Position numbers and translations under genes: made by a program
Assembly: GCA_002914845.1 (NCBI GenBank)
Contig: JXTC01000048.1
Coordinates: 297,472 to 361,471 of the forward strand
Source: Trema orientale
Taxonomy: Eukaryota; Streptophyta; Magnoliopsida; Rosales; Cannabaceae
Direction of reading: 5' to 3'
Length of the DNA: 64,000 nucleotides
The notes under the pieces: generated by a model
What the model saw: only the letters and a program-made list of their open reading frames with translations
Databases searched by the model: none
What the model was told of the DNA's origin: nothing
Shown here: positions 23,646 through 36,153 of the stretch, piece after piece
Numbering within the stretch: the first letter of the stretch is position 1
Layout of the letters: every line of letters starts with the position of its first letter

Positions 23646-24851
23646 ATGGCTCGTGGTGCTTGGAGAAATGTAGCATTGTTATCTTTGTTTTGGTTTAATG
23701 TTTTTGTAGTGAGTGTGGCTGGGAGGAATGTGGTTGCTGTGAGGAAAGATGAGGAGAAGTTCTTAGGTCTTGGGAAAGGAGGAGGGTTTGGTGCCGGATT
23801 TGGCGGCGGCTCCGGTGGTGGCTTTGGAGGTGGCGGAGGATTTGGAGGTGGAGGTGGGGGTGGTGCTGGTGGTGGCTTTGGAGGTGGGGCTGGTGGAGGA
23901 TTTGGTAGTGGTGGTGGAATAGGAGGTGGTGCTGGCGGCGGTGCCGGGGGTGGAGCTGGTGGCGGCTTCGGAAAAGGTGGTGGAGGAGGAGTTGGTGGTG
24001 GTGCCGGCGGTGGAGCCGGTGGTGGTGCTGGAGGAGGTGCTGGTGGCGGCTTTGGAAAAGGTGGTGGAGGAGGACTTGGTGGTGGTGTTGGCGGTGGAGC
24101 TGGTGGTGGCATCGGCAAGGGTGGTGGAGCTGGTGGTGGCTTTGGAAAGGGTGGAGGAGCCGGTGGTGGCTTTGGAGGAGGACATGGGAAAGGTGGTGGA
24201 ATTGGGGGCGGTGTTGGAGGAGGCCACGGGAAAGGTGGTGGATTTGGTGGCGGAGCAGGAGGAGGCCATGGGAAAGGAGGTGGATTTGGTGGTGGTATAG
24301 GAGGAGGACATGATAAAGGTGGTGGCTTCGGGGGAGGCATTGGGAAAGGCGGCGGCGGTGGAATTGGGGGTGAAGGCGGTAAAGGTGGTGGCTTCGGTGG
24401 TGGCATTGGAAAAGGCAGTGGTGGTGGAATCGGGGGTGGAGGTGGTAAAGGTGGGGGCCTCGGTGGAGGCATTGGAAAAGGTAGTAGTGGTGGAATTGGG
24501 GGTGGAGGTGGTAAAGATGGTGGCTTTGGTGGAGGCATTGGAAAAGGGGGTGGTGGTGGAATTGGTGGTGGAGGTGGTAAAGGCGGTGGCTTCGGTGGAG
24601 GAATTGGAAAAGGCGGTGGTGGTGGAATTGGAGGTGGAGGCGGTAAAGGCGGCGGCTTCGGTGGAGGAATTGGAGGTGGAGGCGGTAAAGGCGGTGGCTT
24701 TGGTGGAGGAATTGGAGGCGGAGGCGGTAAAGGTGGTGGCTTTGGAGGAGGAGGGGGATTTGGTGGCGGTGGTGGGGTAGGCGGAGGTGGTGGATTTGGC
24801 GGTGGCGGCGGGTTTGGTGGTGGCGGTGGTGGTGGTATTGGCCACCACTAG
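23646..24851 (+). CDS. Secreted glycine-rich cell-wall protein, 401 aa
   Basis: This is probably a structural cell-wall protein of the classical (GGX/GGGX) plant glycine-rich class. A signal peptide spans about residues 1-26: a basic start (MARGAWRN), a hydrophobic core (VALLSLFWFNVFVVSV) and an AG cleavage region. A short charged linker (RNVVAVRKDEEKFLGLGK) follows. The remaining ~350 residues are Gly-rich repeats: GGGAGGGFG-type in the first half, then a regular GGGFGGGIGKGGGGGIGGGGGK-like unit of about 22 residues, with Lys spaced through it. It ends GGGGGIGHH. It has no RNA-binding domain, CCHC finger or cysteine-rich tail. The frame could extend to an ATG at 23595, but the TATA box and the signal peptide favour 23646. 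It is a single exon. Long antisense frames across it come from composition only. Confidence 0.9.
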   Translation: MARGAWRNVALLSLFWFNVFVVSVAGRNVVAVRKDEEKFLGLGKGGGFGAGFGGGSGGGFGGGGGFGGGGGGGAGGGFGGGAGGGFGSGGGIGGGAGGGAGGGAGGGFGKGGGGGVGGGAGGGAGGGAGGGAGGGFGKGGGGGLGGGVGGGAGGGIGKGGGAGGGFGKGGGAGGGFGGGHGKGGGIGGGVGGGHGKGGGFGGGAGGGHGKGGGFGGGIGGGHDKGGGFGGGIGKGGGGGIGGEGGKGGGFGGGIGKGSGGGIGGGGGKGGGLGGGIGKGSSGGIGGGGGKDGGFGGGIGKGGGGGIGGGGGKGGGFGGGIGKGGGGGIGGGGGKGGGFGGGIGGGGGKGGGFGGGIGGGGGKGGGFGGGGGFGGGGGVGGGGGFGGGGGFGGGGGGGIGHH

Positions 24852-25822
24852 GTTCACGTTGTATGTAGTTATTAGTGATTGCATGCCAAAAATATTAGGC
24901 ACAAAATTTGTGTTTCCTAATACATGCATTTCTATCACCATTGTTCTAATATGATAATGGATTTGCGTTTAGTAATAATCTACCACAACCTTATGTTCGC
25001 GTATTTTGTTTGTTTTTTTTTTCCCCCCCAATGTACCTATACTGGGAGAGGTGAGCAGAATTATGTACCTGCCTTAATTAATGATTAATCTGTTCACGAC
25101 TTTGCCACACTTGCAAATCTCTTCATACAAATTGAATTCCAATTATTTTCACTTTCAATAGAGTGGATGTGTTTTGGGTTAACAAATCTAGCTTCTCTCT
25201 ATTTTAAAAAGCGGTCCAATTTAAAATAAAATTGCTGGATAAAAAAGAATTCACCATAAATTGTCAAGCAGAAAAATAACTTGCTTCAACTTTCAATCAT
25301 ACACACATTGAATTTACTCTTGATTTGCTTGCCATTCATATAGAGTTGGCCAATAAGCTATGCCCAAGAGCACTTGATCCATAATTGATAGTTCCTACAA
25401 TCAATAGCTAGGATAAATTTATTCTTCTTCTTCCTTTTTTATTTTTTTCGCTTTTTTTTTTTAAGTTTTTAAATTTTGCAATCAAATGTTCGGATTCCGT
25501 TGGAGAATACAAAAATATGAAAATAAAATGTTCAACTGTCATTAATGCTAACGTGACTAAAGAGGAGCTAACAACCTAAGTGACTCGTGCAGTGCAGATC
25601 AGTGGCTTAGGTGTTCGGGCTTTTTTTTTTTTTTTTTTTTTTTGGTGTGAAAATCAGGTCTTATATGGCCTATTTAGAAAAGAATTGGAAAAACATAGTG
25701 GGCTGAGTTTTTTGAAAAATTTTAGTGGATATTTATTTTTTAAGGGCGCGTCTACAGTAGGGGCGTCCCTACTATAGCCGGCTCTATTTTTTAAACTTGA
25801 TTTTAGTAAATGTCTATTTTTT
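24852..25822. other. 3' flank of the glycine-rich gene and intergenic DNA
   Basis: The first ~200 bp is probably 3' UTR. No further gene is visible. T runs occur near 25010-25023 and at 25621-25643. Confidence 0.45.
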
Positions 25823-25952
25823 TTTATAGTTAAATGACAATGTTCATATATTTTTACACTTGGTATATATACTTATATACTAGTTTTTATAGCTAAATGA
25901 TAATGTTCATATATTTTTACACTTGGTATATATACTTACATACTAGTTTTAG
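25823..25952. repeat. Tandem duplication, period ~64 bp
   Basis: TTATAGTTAAATGACAATG at 25823 is repeated as TTATAGCTAAATGATAATG at 25887. Each copy is followed by TTCATATATTTTTACACTTG and TATATATACTTA. Confidence 0.8.
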
Positions 25953-26109
25953 TTTATGTACTGAGTATATAAATTTTTGTACTAGGTACATAACATTTTA
26001 CATGTGGTATATATACTGGAATAATGGTCATTTTGTTATAATATTTGAAGAATTGATATTTACTTATAATAGACCCATAATTTGGTCATTTTTCTATAAG
26101 ACCCCAATT

Positions 26110-26400
26110 TTTTCTTGATCCAGAATCATATTTTTCAGAAAGATACCATTTTTTAAAAAGTTTTTAGAAAAATATCATTTTCTAAAATAGCAACTAATAA
26201 CCGGTTACCAGCTTTTGGGCATTGGTAATTAGTAACCAAAGATATTTATAACTGTTAACTGATAACTGACAACCAGTTTTTAGATACTAGTAACTAGTAA
26301 CCATTTTAAAAATAGTATTTTTCTAATTTTTTTTGTAAAAAATAATATTTTTCTAAAAAAATGGTACAGGAATTGGAAAAACAAAATATAACCCACCATA
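26110..26400. repeat. Dispersed AT-rich repeat with inverted ends (copy A)
   Basis: The centre carries clustered GGTTACCAG, TAACTAGTAACCA and AACTGATAACTG motifs. The outer parts are inverted copies of each other (AAAAATATCATTTTCTAAAA against TTTTAAAAATAGTATTTTTC). The same layout occurs at 40240-40460, so this is a small repeat family, probably an inverted-repeat element. Exact ends are unclear. Confidence 0.55.
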
Positions 26401-27477
26401 TTTTTGTAATTCTTTTTTATTTTTGTAAGTAAAAGTATTAGAAACCAGAATTTTTTTTTAATAATATTCCGAACATTTTATGCACTAACAATTAATAATT
26501 TGTGGATTTAGAGGGGAAAAAAAGTAAAATTTCTGTCTTAGAATTCCAGTGGAAAAGGAAAAATGGGCTAATAAAATAAAGGAAATTAGGTGAAATACAC
26601 TCCCTCTATAGTCAATTTTAGAAACTATACACCTCGTAATAGTTTTTTGGTAACTACAACCCAAAAAAAAAAGAAAAGAAGTGCGAAGGACTAATATACC
26701 ATTAAGTCGAAAGCGCTAGACAAAGGAGTCTATCAACTTTACCGAAAAAAAATAAGTTTAAATGTTGTGCACAAGGTATATTCACCTAAAATGCACTATG
26801 ACTAAAATACACTATGACAATGGTATATTTTGCAAAGAATCCCATAAAATAATGGATTTGAGTAGACAGACTTAGAGTTTTAAAAATTGAGTATTACCTG
26901 GGAAATGGACCTAACTAGGAGTAATTAGGCCAAAATGACATCTATGACTTCTGTAGAACTATTTTTTAAAATGACCTTTTTAAGAGCATGAAAGTCACTA
27001 TATTTTATGAAGGTAAGTTTATGGGTCTTATAGCAAAATAATCGAATTTTGGGCCCAGTTTAAGTAAATATCCATTTTTCAAATGTTATAGCAAAATGTC
27101 CTGTATATATATTTATATACCAAGTATAAAAATTTATATATTCAATACATTAACTGAAATTGATTAATATACTTATCTATCAAGTGTAAAAACATATATA
27201 CTTGGATATTTAGCTATAAAATTTAAAAAGTAGATATCTATTTAATCAAATTTAAAATATTGATCGTCTACTTAAATTTCTCAAAGATTTTATTTATCTT
27301 TTTAAGACAAATCATCGGTCGCTAATATAGTGGCTTACTGTAATTAATATATTGTACGCTCCTAGAAAGACATTCTATAAAATGGTCCTTGAGATATGAT
27401 TTTGGCCCAAAATACTACTAATTAGGTCTATTTCCAATTGCCAGTTGCTGAATAAAAATAATGAATAAAACCAATGA
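26401..27477. other. Intergenic, nothing recognised
   Basis: AT-rich DNA with phrases such as ATAGCAAAATG and AAGTAAATATC that recur at 41450-41640. No gene or bounded element was seen. Confidence 0.4.
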
Positions 27478-28724
27478 GGTTATGTTTGGTAAGAAGAAAA
27501 GGGGAGAGGAAGAAAAATTTGATGGAAAAGTAGAAGGAAATTGAAAAATTAGGTTGTTTGGTAAGAGGGAAAAGGGAAAGGAAAGGAAAAAGGGAGAGAA
27601 AAATGGAAGGAAAAGATGGTGGGGCTCACATAAATATTTTTCACTCAAAAGTGGAAAGAAAATAGGAAGAAAAATGTTTTATTAGTGCATTGGTAAGTTA
27701 AATTACAAAACTAACCTTATACTTACCTTTAAATAACGAGAAATTATCACCAAAATACCCTCTGTTTTAAAAAAGTGTGAAAAAGAAACTTTGTGTTTTT
27801 GGAAATTCAAAATAAGTACTTTCTATTTAACGAAATTAAATTATCACTAACATACCATCTGTTTTAAAAAAGTGTGGAAAAAAACACTTGTATTATTAAA
27901 AATTCAAAATAAATACCTTCTATTTGAATTATCATATTATTTACTATATTTGACTGGTCAAAGGCTTCAAAAAAATTAGTAAAATTAACATTTTACCCAT
28001 ATTATATTATTTTAAGAAACACACCACACTTGAAAATGAAGGGAGAGAATATACACATGGTCTAAATGCTCTTAGAAAAAAAACCATTCTCTCCATTGTT
28101 GTAGCATAAATCTAGAAAAGAAAAAAGAAATCTAAAATTTTTGAAAATTTTGAAAGTGACAAAATTTCTAAAAATTTAAGATCTTTTTTTTCTTGTTTAG
28201 ACTTGTGCAGCAACTATGGAGGAAAGATTTTTTTTTTTTTTTAGATCATATGTATTCTCTATTCCTTAATTTTCAAGTATGGTGTGTACCTTAAATTAAT
28301 ATAATAAAGGGTAAAATATTAATTTTACTAATTTTTTTGAAGTCTTTGAATGATATGATAATTTAAATAGAATGTATTTATTTTGAATTTTCAATAATAC
28401 AAGGATTTTTTTTCACACTTTCTAAAAACAGATGATATTTTAGTGATAATTTTCACTAAATAAAAGATACTTATTTTGAATTTCCAAAAATACAAGGTTT
28501 TTTTTCACATTTTTTCAAAACAGAGGGTATTTTAGTGATGATTTCTCTTAAATAATAGTAACATTGGGGATAAAATTGTCATTTTAAATTAAACTAACTT
28601 TCTTTTCTCTATACATACTAAATAACTATAAGGAAAAAACTATTTTTCTTTCCATCCTACACATTTTTTTCCTTCTTATTTTTTTGTTCTCTCCTATTTT
28701 CTTTCTTCTCTACCAAACATAGCC
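27478..28724. mobile_element. Foldback DNA transposon, ~1.25 kb, PIF/Harbinger-like ends
   Basis: Left end GGTTATGTTTGGTAAG and right end CTACCAAACATAGCC are inverted copies. The flanking triplets are TGA (left) and TTA (right), so a 3-bp duplication has at most one change. Nearly the whole element is two inverted arms of about 570-680 bp meeting near 28156. For example TACCCTCTGTTTTAAAAAAG on the left answers CAAAACAGAGGGTATTTTAG on the right. The arms are diverged (roughly 80 percent by eye). There is no transposase frame. A transcript across it would form a very long hairpin. Confidence 0.8.
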
Positions 28725-29628
28725 TTATAGAGAAATGGATGCATCAAGAAGTCTTTTGACCCAAGTCATCCTATAAAACAAATGAGATTTTTTCTTTTTC
28801 TTTTTTTAAAGAAGGAAATGGAACAAAATTTAAGACCGGTTGTTATGCTCGACAGTCATAATTTTGTGATACTCTTAAACAAATAATTCTAAAACTAATC
28901 ATTACCAATAATAAAAAAAAAAAGGACCAAATTACTCGTACGTAGCTCCGACTCCCTCTTTTTAATGAGATCATATACAACATCTTCTCATCGTTCCTCT
29001 CGGAATTACTCAATGTGCCCAGAAATATACATTTTTAAAAATAAATAAATAAATAAATAGTGCATGTAATGGCAATGAGACATAACTTTTATTTTTGAAA
29101 GACAATTTTTTTTTTTTTTTTTTGGAATGATAATATATCACTCATTACTATGATTTTGATAACATAATGGTGACCGGGTCGTGAAATCAGTATGTAGAAA
29201 ATATTTTGCGCAAACTTGAATATGAATAAGCCGGTAATCAATCTCACTGGTCCAAAATATTTACTAAGGATTATTCAAGTCAATGTAACCTTTCAATTTT
29301 ATTTATTTACTTATTTTTAAATTTGTTGGGTGCGTTCAAGTCAGTATCTCATGAGGACCAGTCAAAATGTAAAAATAGAAAAGATAATAGAGATTAATTA
29401 CAGTTGGGATCACGTTAGTGCCTGCAATTTGCCTAATCTAATCATATATCTGTCCAAACACGATCCAATCATGATTCATGATGCTTAGAAGTTTAAAAGC
29501 CCCACTTAAGTCCATAATTAGTCAAAACAACGTCTTTTCTATCTATAAACCTTAGAATGAGTGGGATTCTATTTGATGCTTCCACTAACTTATCTAATAC
29601 TTTATTACTTTTAGAGATTAATAAGAGC

Positions 29629-29680
<52 letters not shown>

Positions 29681-32179
29681 GGGGGCGGAATTGAACGAAT
29701 ATGTAAATGTAGGTAATAGTAGATATGGTGGACTGCTTTTGATGTGTTTGGTAGGAAGGAAGGAAAATAGGATGGAATGAAAAAAAATCAAAGGAAGAGA
29801 AAATATATAAGATGGAAAAGAAAAAAAAGTGACTTTTTTTTTGGTTGTTTGGTACATAAAGGAAAAAGAACTAATTTATTTTATTATGATTTTTTTGCCC
29901 TCATTATTAATATTTAAATTTAAAATGTAATGCTATTTAGTAAATTTAACTTTACTCATTACTTAAACAAGTTTTCCTTTCACTCTTTTCAATAATTTTG
30001 GAAGGAAATTTTTGTGCAGGCCTCATTAGTTTTTTTTTTTTTTTTTCCTTTTCATTTTCTCTTGTCTTTTCTTTTCCTTTCTACCAAACAATCTTGAAAT
30101 TTTCCCTCTATTTTCTTCTCAAACGCTTTCTCTACTCTCTTTTTTCCTTCTTTTGGAATAAAGTTGAAAAGAATAATAATAGTAATGGCAGAAATAATAT
30201 GTATTCAATTGTTTGGTTGATAGTTTAGATTAACTTTTGGAATGTTAAAAGAGAGATGGCACTTGGTAAGTTGGTAATGTAATATCCTAAGAATTTAATT
30301 GTATAAAGAATAGCTATTTTCCTTATGTTATTTGGGAATGACACTTCTATAAAGAGTAAACCCTCTAATTCTTCATTAACAAATTCAACTAACTGTACAT
30401 CAGTTGGACTTATAAATTTATAGGCTAAACGGTCCCAAACAAAAATAGGAAACTAAAAAAAGTTAAGGACATGAAAATGAGATAATGGAAACAGCCTAAA
30501 TTTAATCGAAAAAGGAATATTTTACTCCCCTAAATCAAATCATAATATTACAAAATAAGAAGAATAATAAATTACTAAATTAAAAACGCCTCCAAATTAT
30601 GAAGTTTTCCATAATAGTAGTACTGCATAGAATAGAACCTCTATTATTTTAACCTATGAACATAAATCTTATCAACCCACTAGTTACTTCATTGATCGTT
30701 AGGCACAATTTGTGCCTACTCTCTTAAATCCTTGATCAACATAGATATCTTAGCCTTCTTAAAAAAAAAAAAAGAAAAAAATCTTAGCTATATACTATAT
30801 ATTTAGGAAAAATCTAACCTAGGCACCCTTTATTTTCTCTCATCATGAGAGACTAAATAGTGAATTCCTATTTGTCCAAAATCTATCCCGGACCCACCTG
30901 TAAAAAAAATTATGTAATTTAGGTTGTATTAGAATGAAATCCTTTTTCTTTTAAATGAAAAAAAAAAAAAAAACTAAATAACAACCCAATTCGTCTTCAA
31001 CCTCTACCAAACCCAAAAAACCTAGTTCGTCCTCAACCTCAGCCATATCACATGATGGGCATCAACAGATAATAAAGGGGAAGTCGAATCTCCAAATCCT
31101 TCATAACCATGGGTAATTTTTTTAGAAAAACAAAATTATAGAAAAACAAACCAAAGAGAGAATTTGGGACTGTGAAAATATATTGATTGGACTTTGGATC
31201 TTGATTTCTTCTCATATAAGACCGGGGTTTGGACCAAGGCGGTACCAATTTTTTCTAGAAACCACCTCGCCTTGCTGGAAAATCAGTTTCTAGTCAAACC
31301 CATTTCAGATTTGGTCCTGACCTTCCACAACACCATCCTATTCGGATTCGCCGTCTCCTGGAGATCCTGCGGCGAGACCCTTTTTGACACTGCGCCGGAG
31401 AGATCGAACCTAGAAACCTTCGGTCTTTAAGGACCAGTAATTATATAACTCATCATCTCTCCCAAAGGGTCAGTCCCACTTGTACGGACTCGACAAGCAC
31501 ATGAGGAAATCGTTTAAGCTAAATAAATTGGAGGTGTGCAACGAACAACTGCCTCCTCACCAAAGTTTATACAACTGACCCCACCATGTCAAATTCGAAT
31601 CTGACGGTTCGAGAAAACTCTCTGATAGAGTGAAAAAAGAGACTCCTAGGTTAGACGATTCCATTTATTTATACCAAAGAAAAAAAAAGTGATTAAACAG
31701 AAAAGGGAGTAAAAAGCTGGGGCCTTACTCGAGGTAAACACTTGGAGCACATTTGAAAAGAAGAAACCAAAAGAAAAACATTTGCAATTGGATTTCATCA
31801 TTGCACTCAGCCCAAGAAACATGCATTTGGGCAGGCAATTCTTTATGGTGAAGAGATAGCAGAGAAGAGACTTTTATCAAGGACATTATACTATTACTAC
31901 TACCATCCAATATACAAGCTTATGCTCTACAAAGCTATGAAAATGCCACGTGGCATAGAAAGAGAGAGATTGGGGAGATTGGCATGATGACATGGGGACA
32001 AAAAGTTGACCAAAGTGGGGTGGTAATTTTCAAAGTGGGCCCAGGACATTCCTTTCCGATTGAGCTACCTATTTGAAAAATGTAAAATTGTTCAATCTAG
32101 TTTATAGCAATATATTATTCCATTTTGGACTAATTTAACAAATGAGTGAATTCTTCCTTGTGTTCACACCTTTGAGAAG
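28725..32179. other. Intergenic; a TA microsatellite and a degenerate inverted-repeat relic
   Basis: No gene is supported. A (TA)~20 run lies at about 29637-29676. From about 29742 to 30092 a GTGTTTGGTAGGAAGG start and a CTTTCTACCAAACA end suggest a worn Tourist-like element. A GC-richer 78-codon frame at 31194-31430 (contains LTFHNTILFGFAVSWRSCGE) is not recognised. It could be a gene or transposon fragment. Confidence 0.45.
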
Positions 32180-33027
32180 AAAAAGAGTGTCAGAGTGTTA
32201 GATTTCATATTTAATGCACAAAAGCTCTGAAGCTCCAACAAAAACTGGTTCAGCTTTGAAAAACAATCACCATGAGAAAAAGCAAATATTAGTACAGAAA
32301 AGGTTGGAGAAAAAGATAGAGAAGAAAAGAAAAGAAGAAGACAAGCTTTTATAATAGGAGCCTTGGATTCTTGGTTAACAAGATAAAACTAAAGGACCCT
32401 TTTTTTCTTTGGGTGAATTGGTGATGAAGTGTGGACTTGATGTCTTGTGGGCTCAGTCAATGCTTTTTGGCAATCAAAAGGTGCTTTCTTTCAACTGTGT
32501 TTTGATATCACTGGTCTCTTTCTCCTATTTACTGGATGGATGGGTTTCTTGTTTTTCAGCCTAAAGGTCAAAATGGTTTCTGTTCTTCATGCACTATGAT
32601 CTGGTTTGTATTGAATTGGATTGAATTGAATTCATCTGGATTTACTGGAATTTCTGAGTTTTTGGTCCTGAACCTTTTTCTTTTCTATCATATTATGAGA
32701 TAGTTTAGTGCTTTTAGTATTGTGATTGGTGATTTTCTGTGCGTTTGGGAATTCAGCTAGCATAATCATTGGTGGGTTTTCCACCTAAACTGAAATTGTA
32801 TAACAAAAAGGATTTAAAGAGTGAAAATAAAAGGGTTGCTTGGGATTTTCAAATTCTGTGGTCAATTCTTTAGTCTTCTTTAGTTTTTTGTACACGGTTG
32901 GATATGAAAGCAGATTTGTGTTTTTTTTCTCTTACATTTCAAGTGTGTTGAATCTTATGGTCCAAAGTTTCATCATTGGTTAATTAGTACCAAAGCTTCA
33001 ATGTCTATGTTATGATTGCTTTTTCAG
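32180..33027 (+). other. Probable 5' UTR exon and leader intron of the NPGR2-like gene
   Basis: A plausible untranslated exon ends at 32480 (CAATCAAAAG, then GTGCTTTC). The intron would end at 33027 (GATTGCTTTTTCAG, then GGGAGTTTC), giving a 547-bp leader intron. The transcription start was not located; 32180 is only an approximate left limit. Leader introns of this size are common in plant housekeeping genes. Confidence 0.5.
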
Positions 33028-33104
33028 GGGAGTTTCTGATATTTTGATTCTGAATTTCTGTGGTTGACTTGAATACAGAACCATTTGAACTGGTACAATC
33101 CGGT

Positions 33105-36100
33105 ATGAGAACTAGGAATTGGATGAACAAGAGAAGAATATCTGGTATTCCTGGTAGGTTGAGAAAGATGTTGAAGTGCATACGTTCAGGGGAGCAAATG
33201 AAGATGGATGAAATGGATCATTCATCAGATTCCCTGGCGACTCGGGACTATTCAGCAAGTGGGTATTCATCTCGACCAGGAGAGGTGGAACCAAAGGTCG
33301 ATAATAGCAACATCGAAGAAGCTGAGTCGACTCTTCGTGAAAGTGGTTATCTGAACTATGAGGTTGGTTGCATCTCAATTTTACTTTTCTTACTTTCTTG
33401 TAGCTGTTTGTGTACTCTCTTCTTGTATTTCCTATTTTACAAGCTTAAGTTGAACAAATCTAAACTTGGTTGTTCCAAGTATGGGATTTACTTGCTGTTT
33501 GTGTGATCAACACTTCTGTTGAATGAAAGCTTCCTCGCATTGAAACATATCTTACATTATCGAAATGGTGGGCTGTGGAGCTGAATATGATGCGAATAGA
33601 TTGTAGTTTTAGCGCTGATGTTATTTAACGATCAAGTCTTTACGCATAAAATTCTAAGTTTGGAATTCCTTTTTGAGCTTACCTTGTTACTGGAATGTGC
33701 ATGACTATTGGTTCTAACCACATAGTGCTAGAAAATCAAGAGAATAATTTTCTTTTTCTACTATTGTAATCAAGCAATAAGTCCTAAGATTGCATTTGAA
33801 AAACATATTTGATCTCCTGAATCGCATTTTGGATAAAAATTTTATTCAGGAGTAACTATAGTGTGAGATTTATTTTTACTCCACTAAAACACCTTCATTC
33901 TTCAAGAAGGAAGCTGGTCATGATATCTAAGAATAGTTGTGTCGGGTATTTATATCGTGACAAGAACTTGAAGTGGCAGAGGTAGGGTATTGCTAGAGAA
34001 ATGCTTTTGAGAGCAGCATATAACAAAATAATTCCAGTTGTTCCTAATCATCATGGGGGCTTGCAGATGTGACACTAAAATAAATAAAAGTTCTACTGGA
34101 GTTAAGTTGGAGCCGTTGTTTTCTTGATACATTTTGCTTATTGTTCTTGTTCAGCAATTACTTTACATTTATGTTATATGAATAGTTCTCGTTTATGGCT
34201 ATTGTTTATAGGAAGCAAGAGCTCTACTAGGAAGACTAGAGTATCAAAAGGGTAACATAGAAGCTGCTCTTCATGTATTTGAAGGAATAGACATTGCTGC
34301 TGTGACTCCTAAGATGAAAGTATCCATTTCTAGACGATGCGAACAAAATAGGCGCCGTTCACAGAGTGATGCTGCCCCGCCTATGTCCTTGCATGCGGTT
34401 AGTCTTCTCCTTGAAGCTGTTCTTCTCAAAGCAAAATCATTGCAAGGTCTTGGACGATATGAAGGTATTTCCCTTCTCCAACGTGTTATTCTGATTCTTT
34501 TTTGGCTTCAAAGTCCGTAGTTCTGGAATTTTGTTTCACATTGTTATTGTTGCTTACTAGTTATGAGCTTTGGAATAACTATTCAAAGTAATTTTTTTTC
34601 CTGATAGTTTCATTGTATTTAGTAAAATGATACAATTAGAATTGATTGGATAATTTAGTTCTTGATTCTCGGTTGTTCTTAGATAATCAAAAAATTAAAG
34701 CTTCTTAGACAGAAAACTTATGATCCTCACCAACTTCCAATCTTTCCTTCCTGGATACTTCTTGCAGAAGCTGCTCAATCATGCAAAGTTATTTTGGACA
34801 CCGTCGAATCTGCTTTACCGGACGGCTTGCCTGAGAACTTTACTTCGGATTGTAAATTACAGGATACTCTAGCCAAAGCTGTTGAATTGCTGCCAGAGTT
34901 GTGGAAACTTGCTGGGGCTCCCCATGAAGCTATTTTATCATACCGAAGGGCCCTCCTATATAAATGGAGTCTTGACACTGAAACTACCGCAAAACTTCAA
35001 AAGGAATTTGCAGTTTTTCTTTTGTATAGTGGTTGTGATGCAAGCCCTCCAAATCTTCGCTCGCAGATGGAAGGCTACTTTGTGCCAAGAAACAATTTAG
35101 AAGAGGCCATTCTGCTGCTGTTGGTTCTAATGAGAAAATTAATCCTTGGAAGGATTGTGTGGGACCCTTCAATCATCGATCACCTGACTTATGCTCTAGC
35201 TGTTTCAGGAGAACTAAGGGCACTAGCCCATCAGATTGAAGAGTTGCTGCCAACAACCATGGAAAGAAAAGAAAGGGCTTGTATTCTAGCTCTGTGTTAC
35301 TATGGAGAAGGCAAGGACTTGGTGGCTTTGAATCTTTTGAAAAACATACTGAATGATCGAGAGAACAGAGACTGTGTACTGGAATTATTACTAGCCTCCA
35401 AGATTTGTGGTGAGAATTCAGTGTGCATTGAGGAAGGAATTGATTATGCTTACAAAGCACTTTCAGTTTTAGAAGGAAAATGCAGCCAGGTGGTAAGCAT
35501 TTCAAATTGCTTACTTGGTGTTTTACTGTCAGCTAAGTCTCGATCGGCCGTTTCTGATACTGAGAGGATTTCGAAGCAATCTGAAGCACTTCAGGCATTA
35601 GAAACTGCAGAAAGAACAACGAGGGAGAGTAATCCTTATGTTGTGTTTCATCTTTGTCTTGAAAATGCTGAGCAAAGGAAGTTAGATAGCGCACTTTACT
35701 ACGCAAAGCAGCTATTAAAACTCGAGGCCGGGTCCAGTGTTAAAGGCTATACTCTTTTGGCTCGAATATTATCAGCTCAAAAACGTTTTGCTGATGCTGA
35801 GACTGTTGTCAATGCTGCTATAGAACAAACTGGGAAATGGGACCATGGAGCACTGCTGCGAACTAAAGCTAAACTCCAAATTGAGCAGGACCAGTTGAAG
35901 AACGCTATCGATACATATACTCATCTTCTTGCTGTTCTCCAAGTTCGGACTAAAAGCGCAAGCGTCGAGAAGAGGATTCTGAAGGTATGGTGCTCGTTCA
36001 TGAAATTTAGTTGTTTGTAACTGTGTTCTTAAGAAAATAAATGTGAAACGCAGTTCTTCTCATGGTTGCATCAAGATTCGAAGGTTTCTGTTTGGAAGTA

Positions 36101-36110
36101 ACCAGGACTG

Positions 36111-36153
<43 letters not shown>

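Noticed and set aside
23609-24941. Long antisense frames (309 aa Pro-rich and 392 aa Ser/Thr-rich) opposite the glycine-rich gene, plus Val-rich plus-strand frames
   Set aside because: They are frame shadows of the GGN repeat: GGN codons read antisense give NCC (Pro/Ser/Thr/Ala). There is no promoter, signal peptide or domain of their own.
31194-31430. 78-codon plus frame with a GC-richer sequence
   Set aside because: No recognised domain, splice context or promoter. It is reported only as part of the intergenic entry.
33060-33104. GTG-led N-terminal extension of NPGR2 exon 1
   Set aside because: It lies in the untranslated leader just after the inferred acceptor at 33027. The ATG at 33105 gives the family-like N-terminus.
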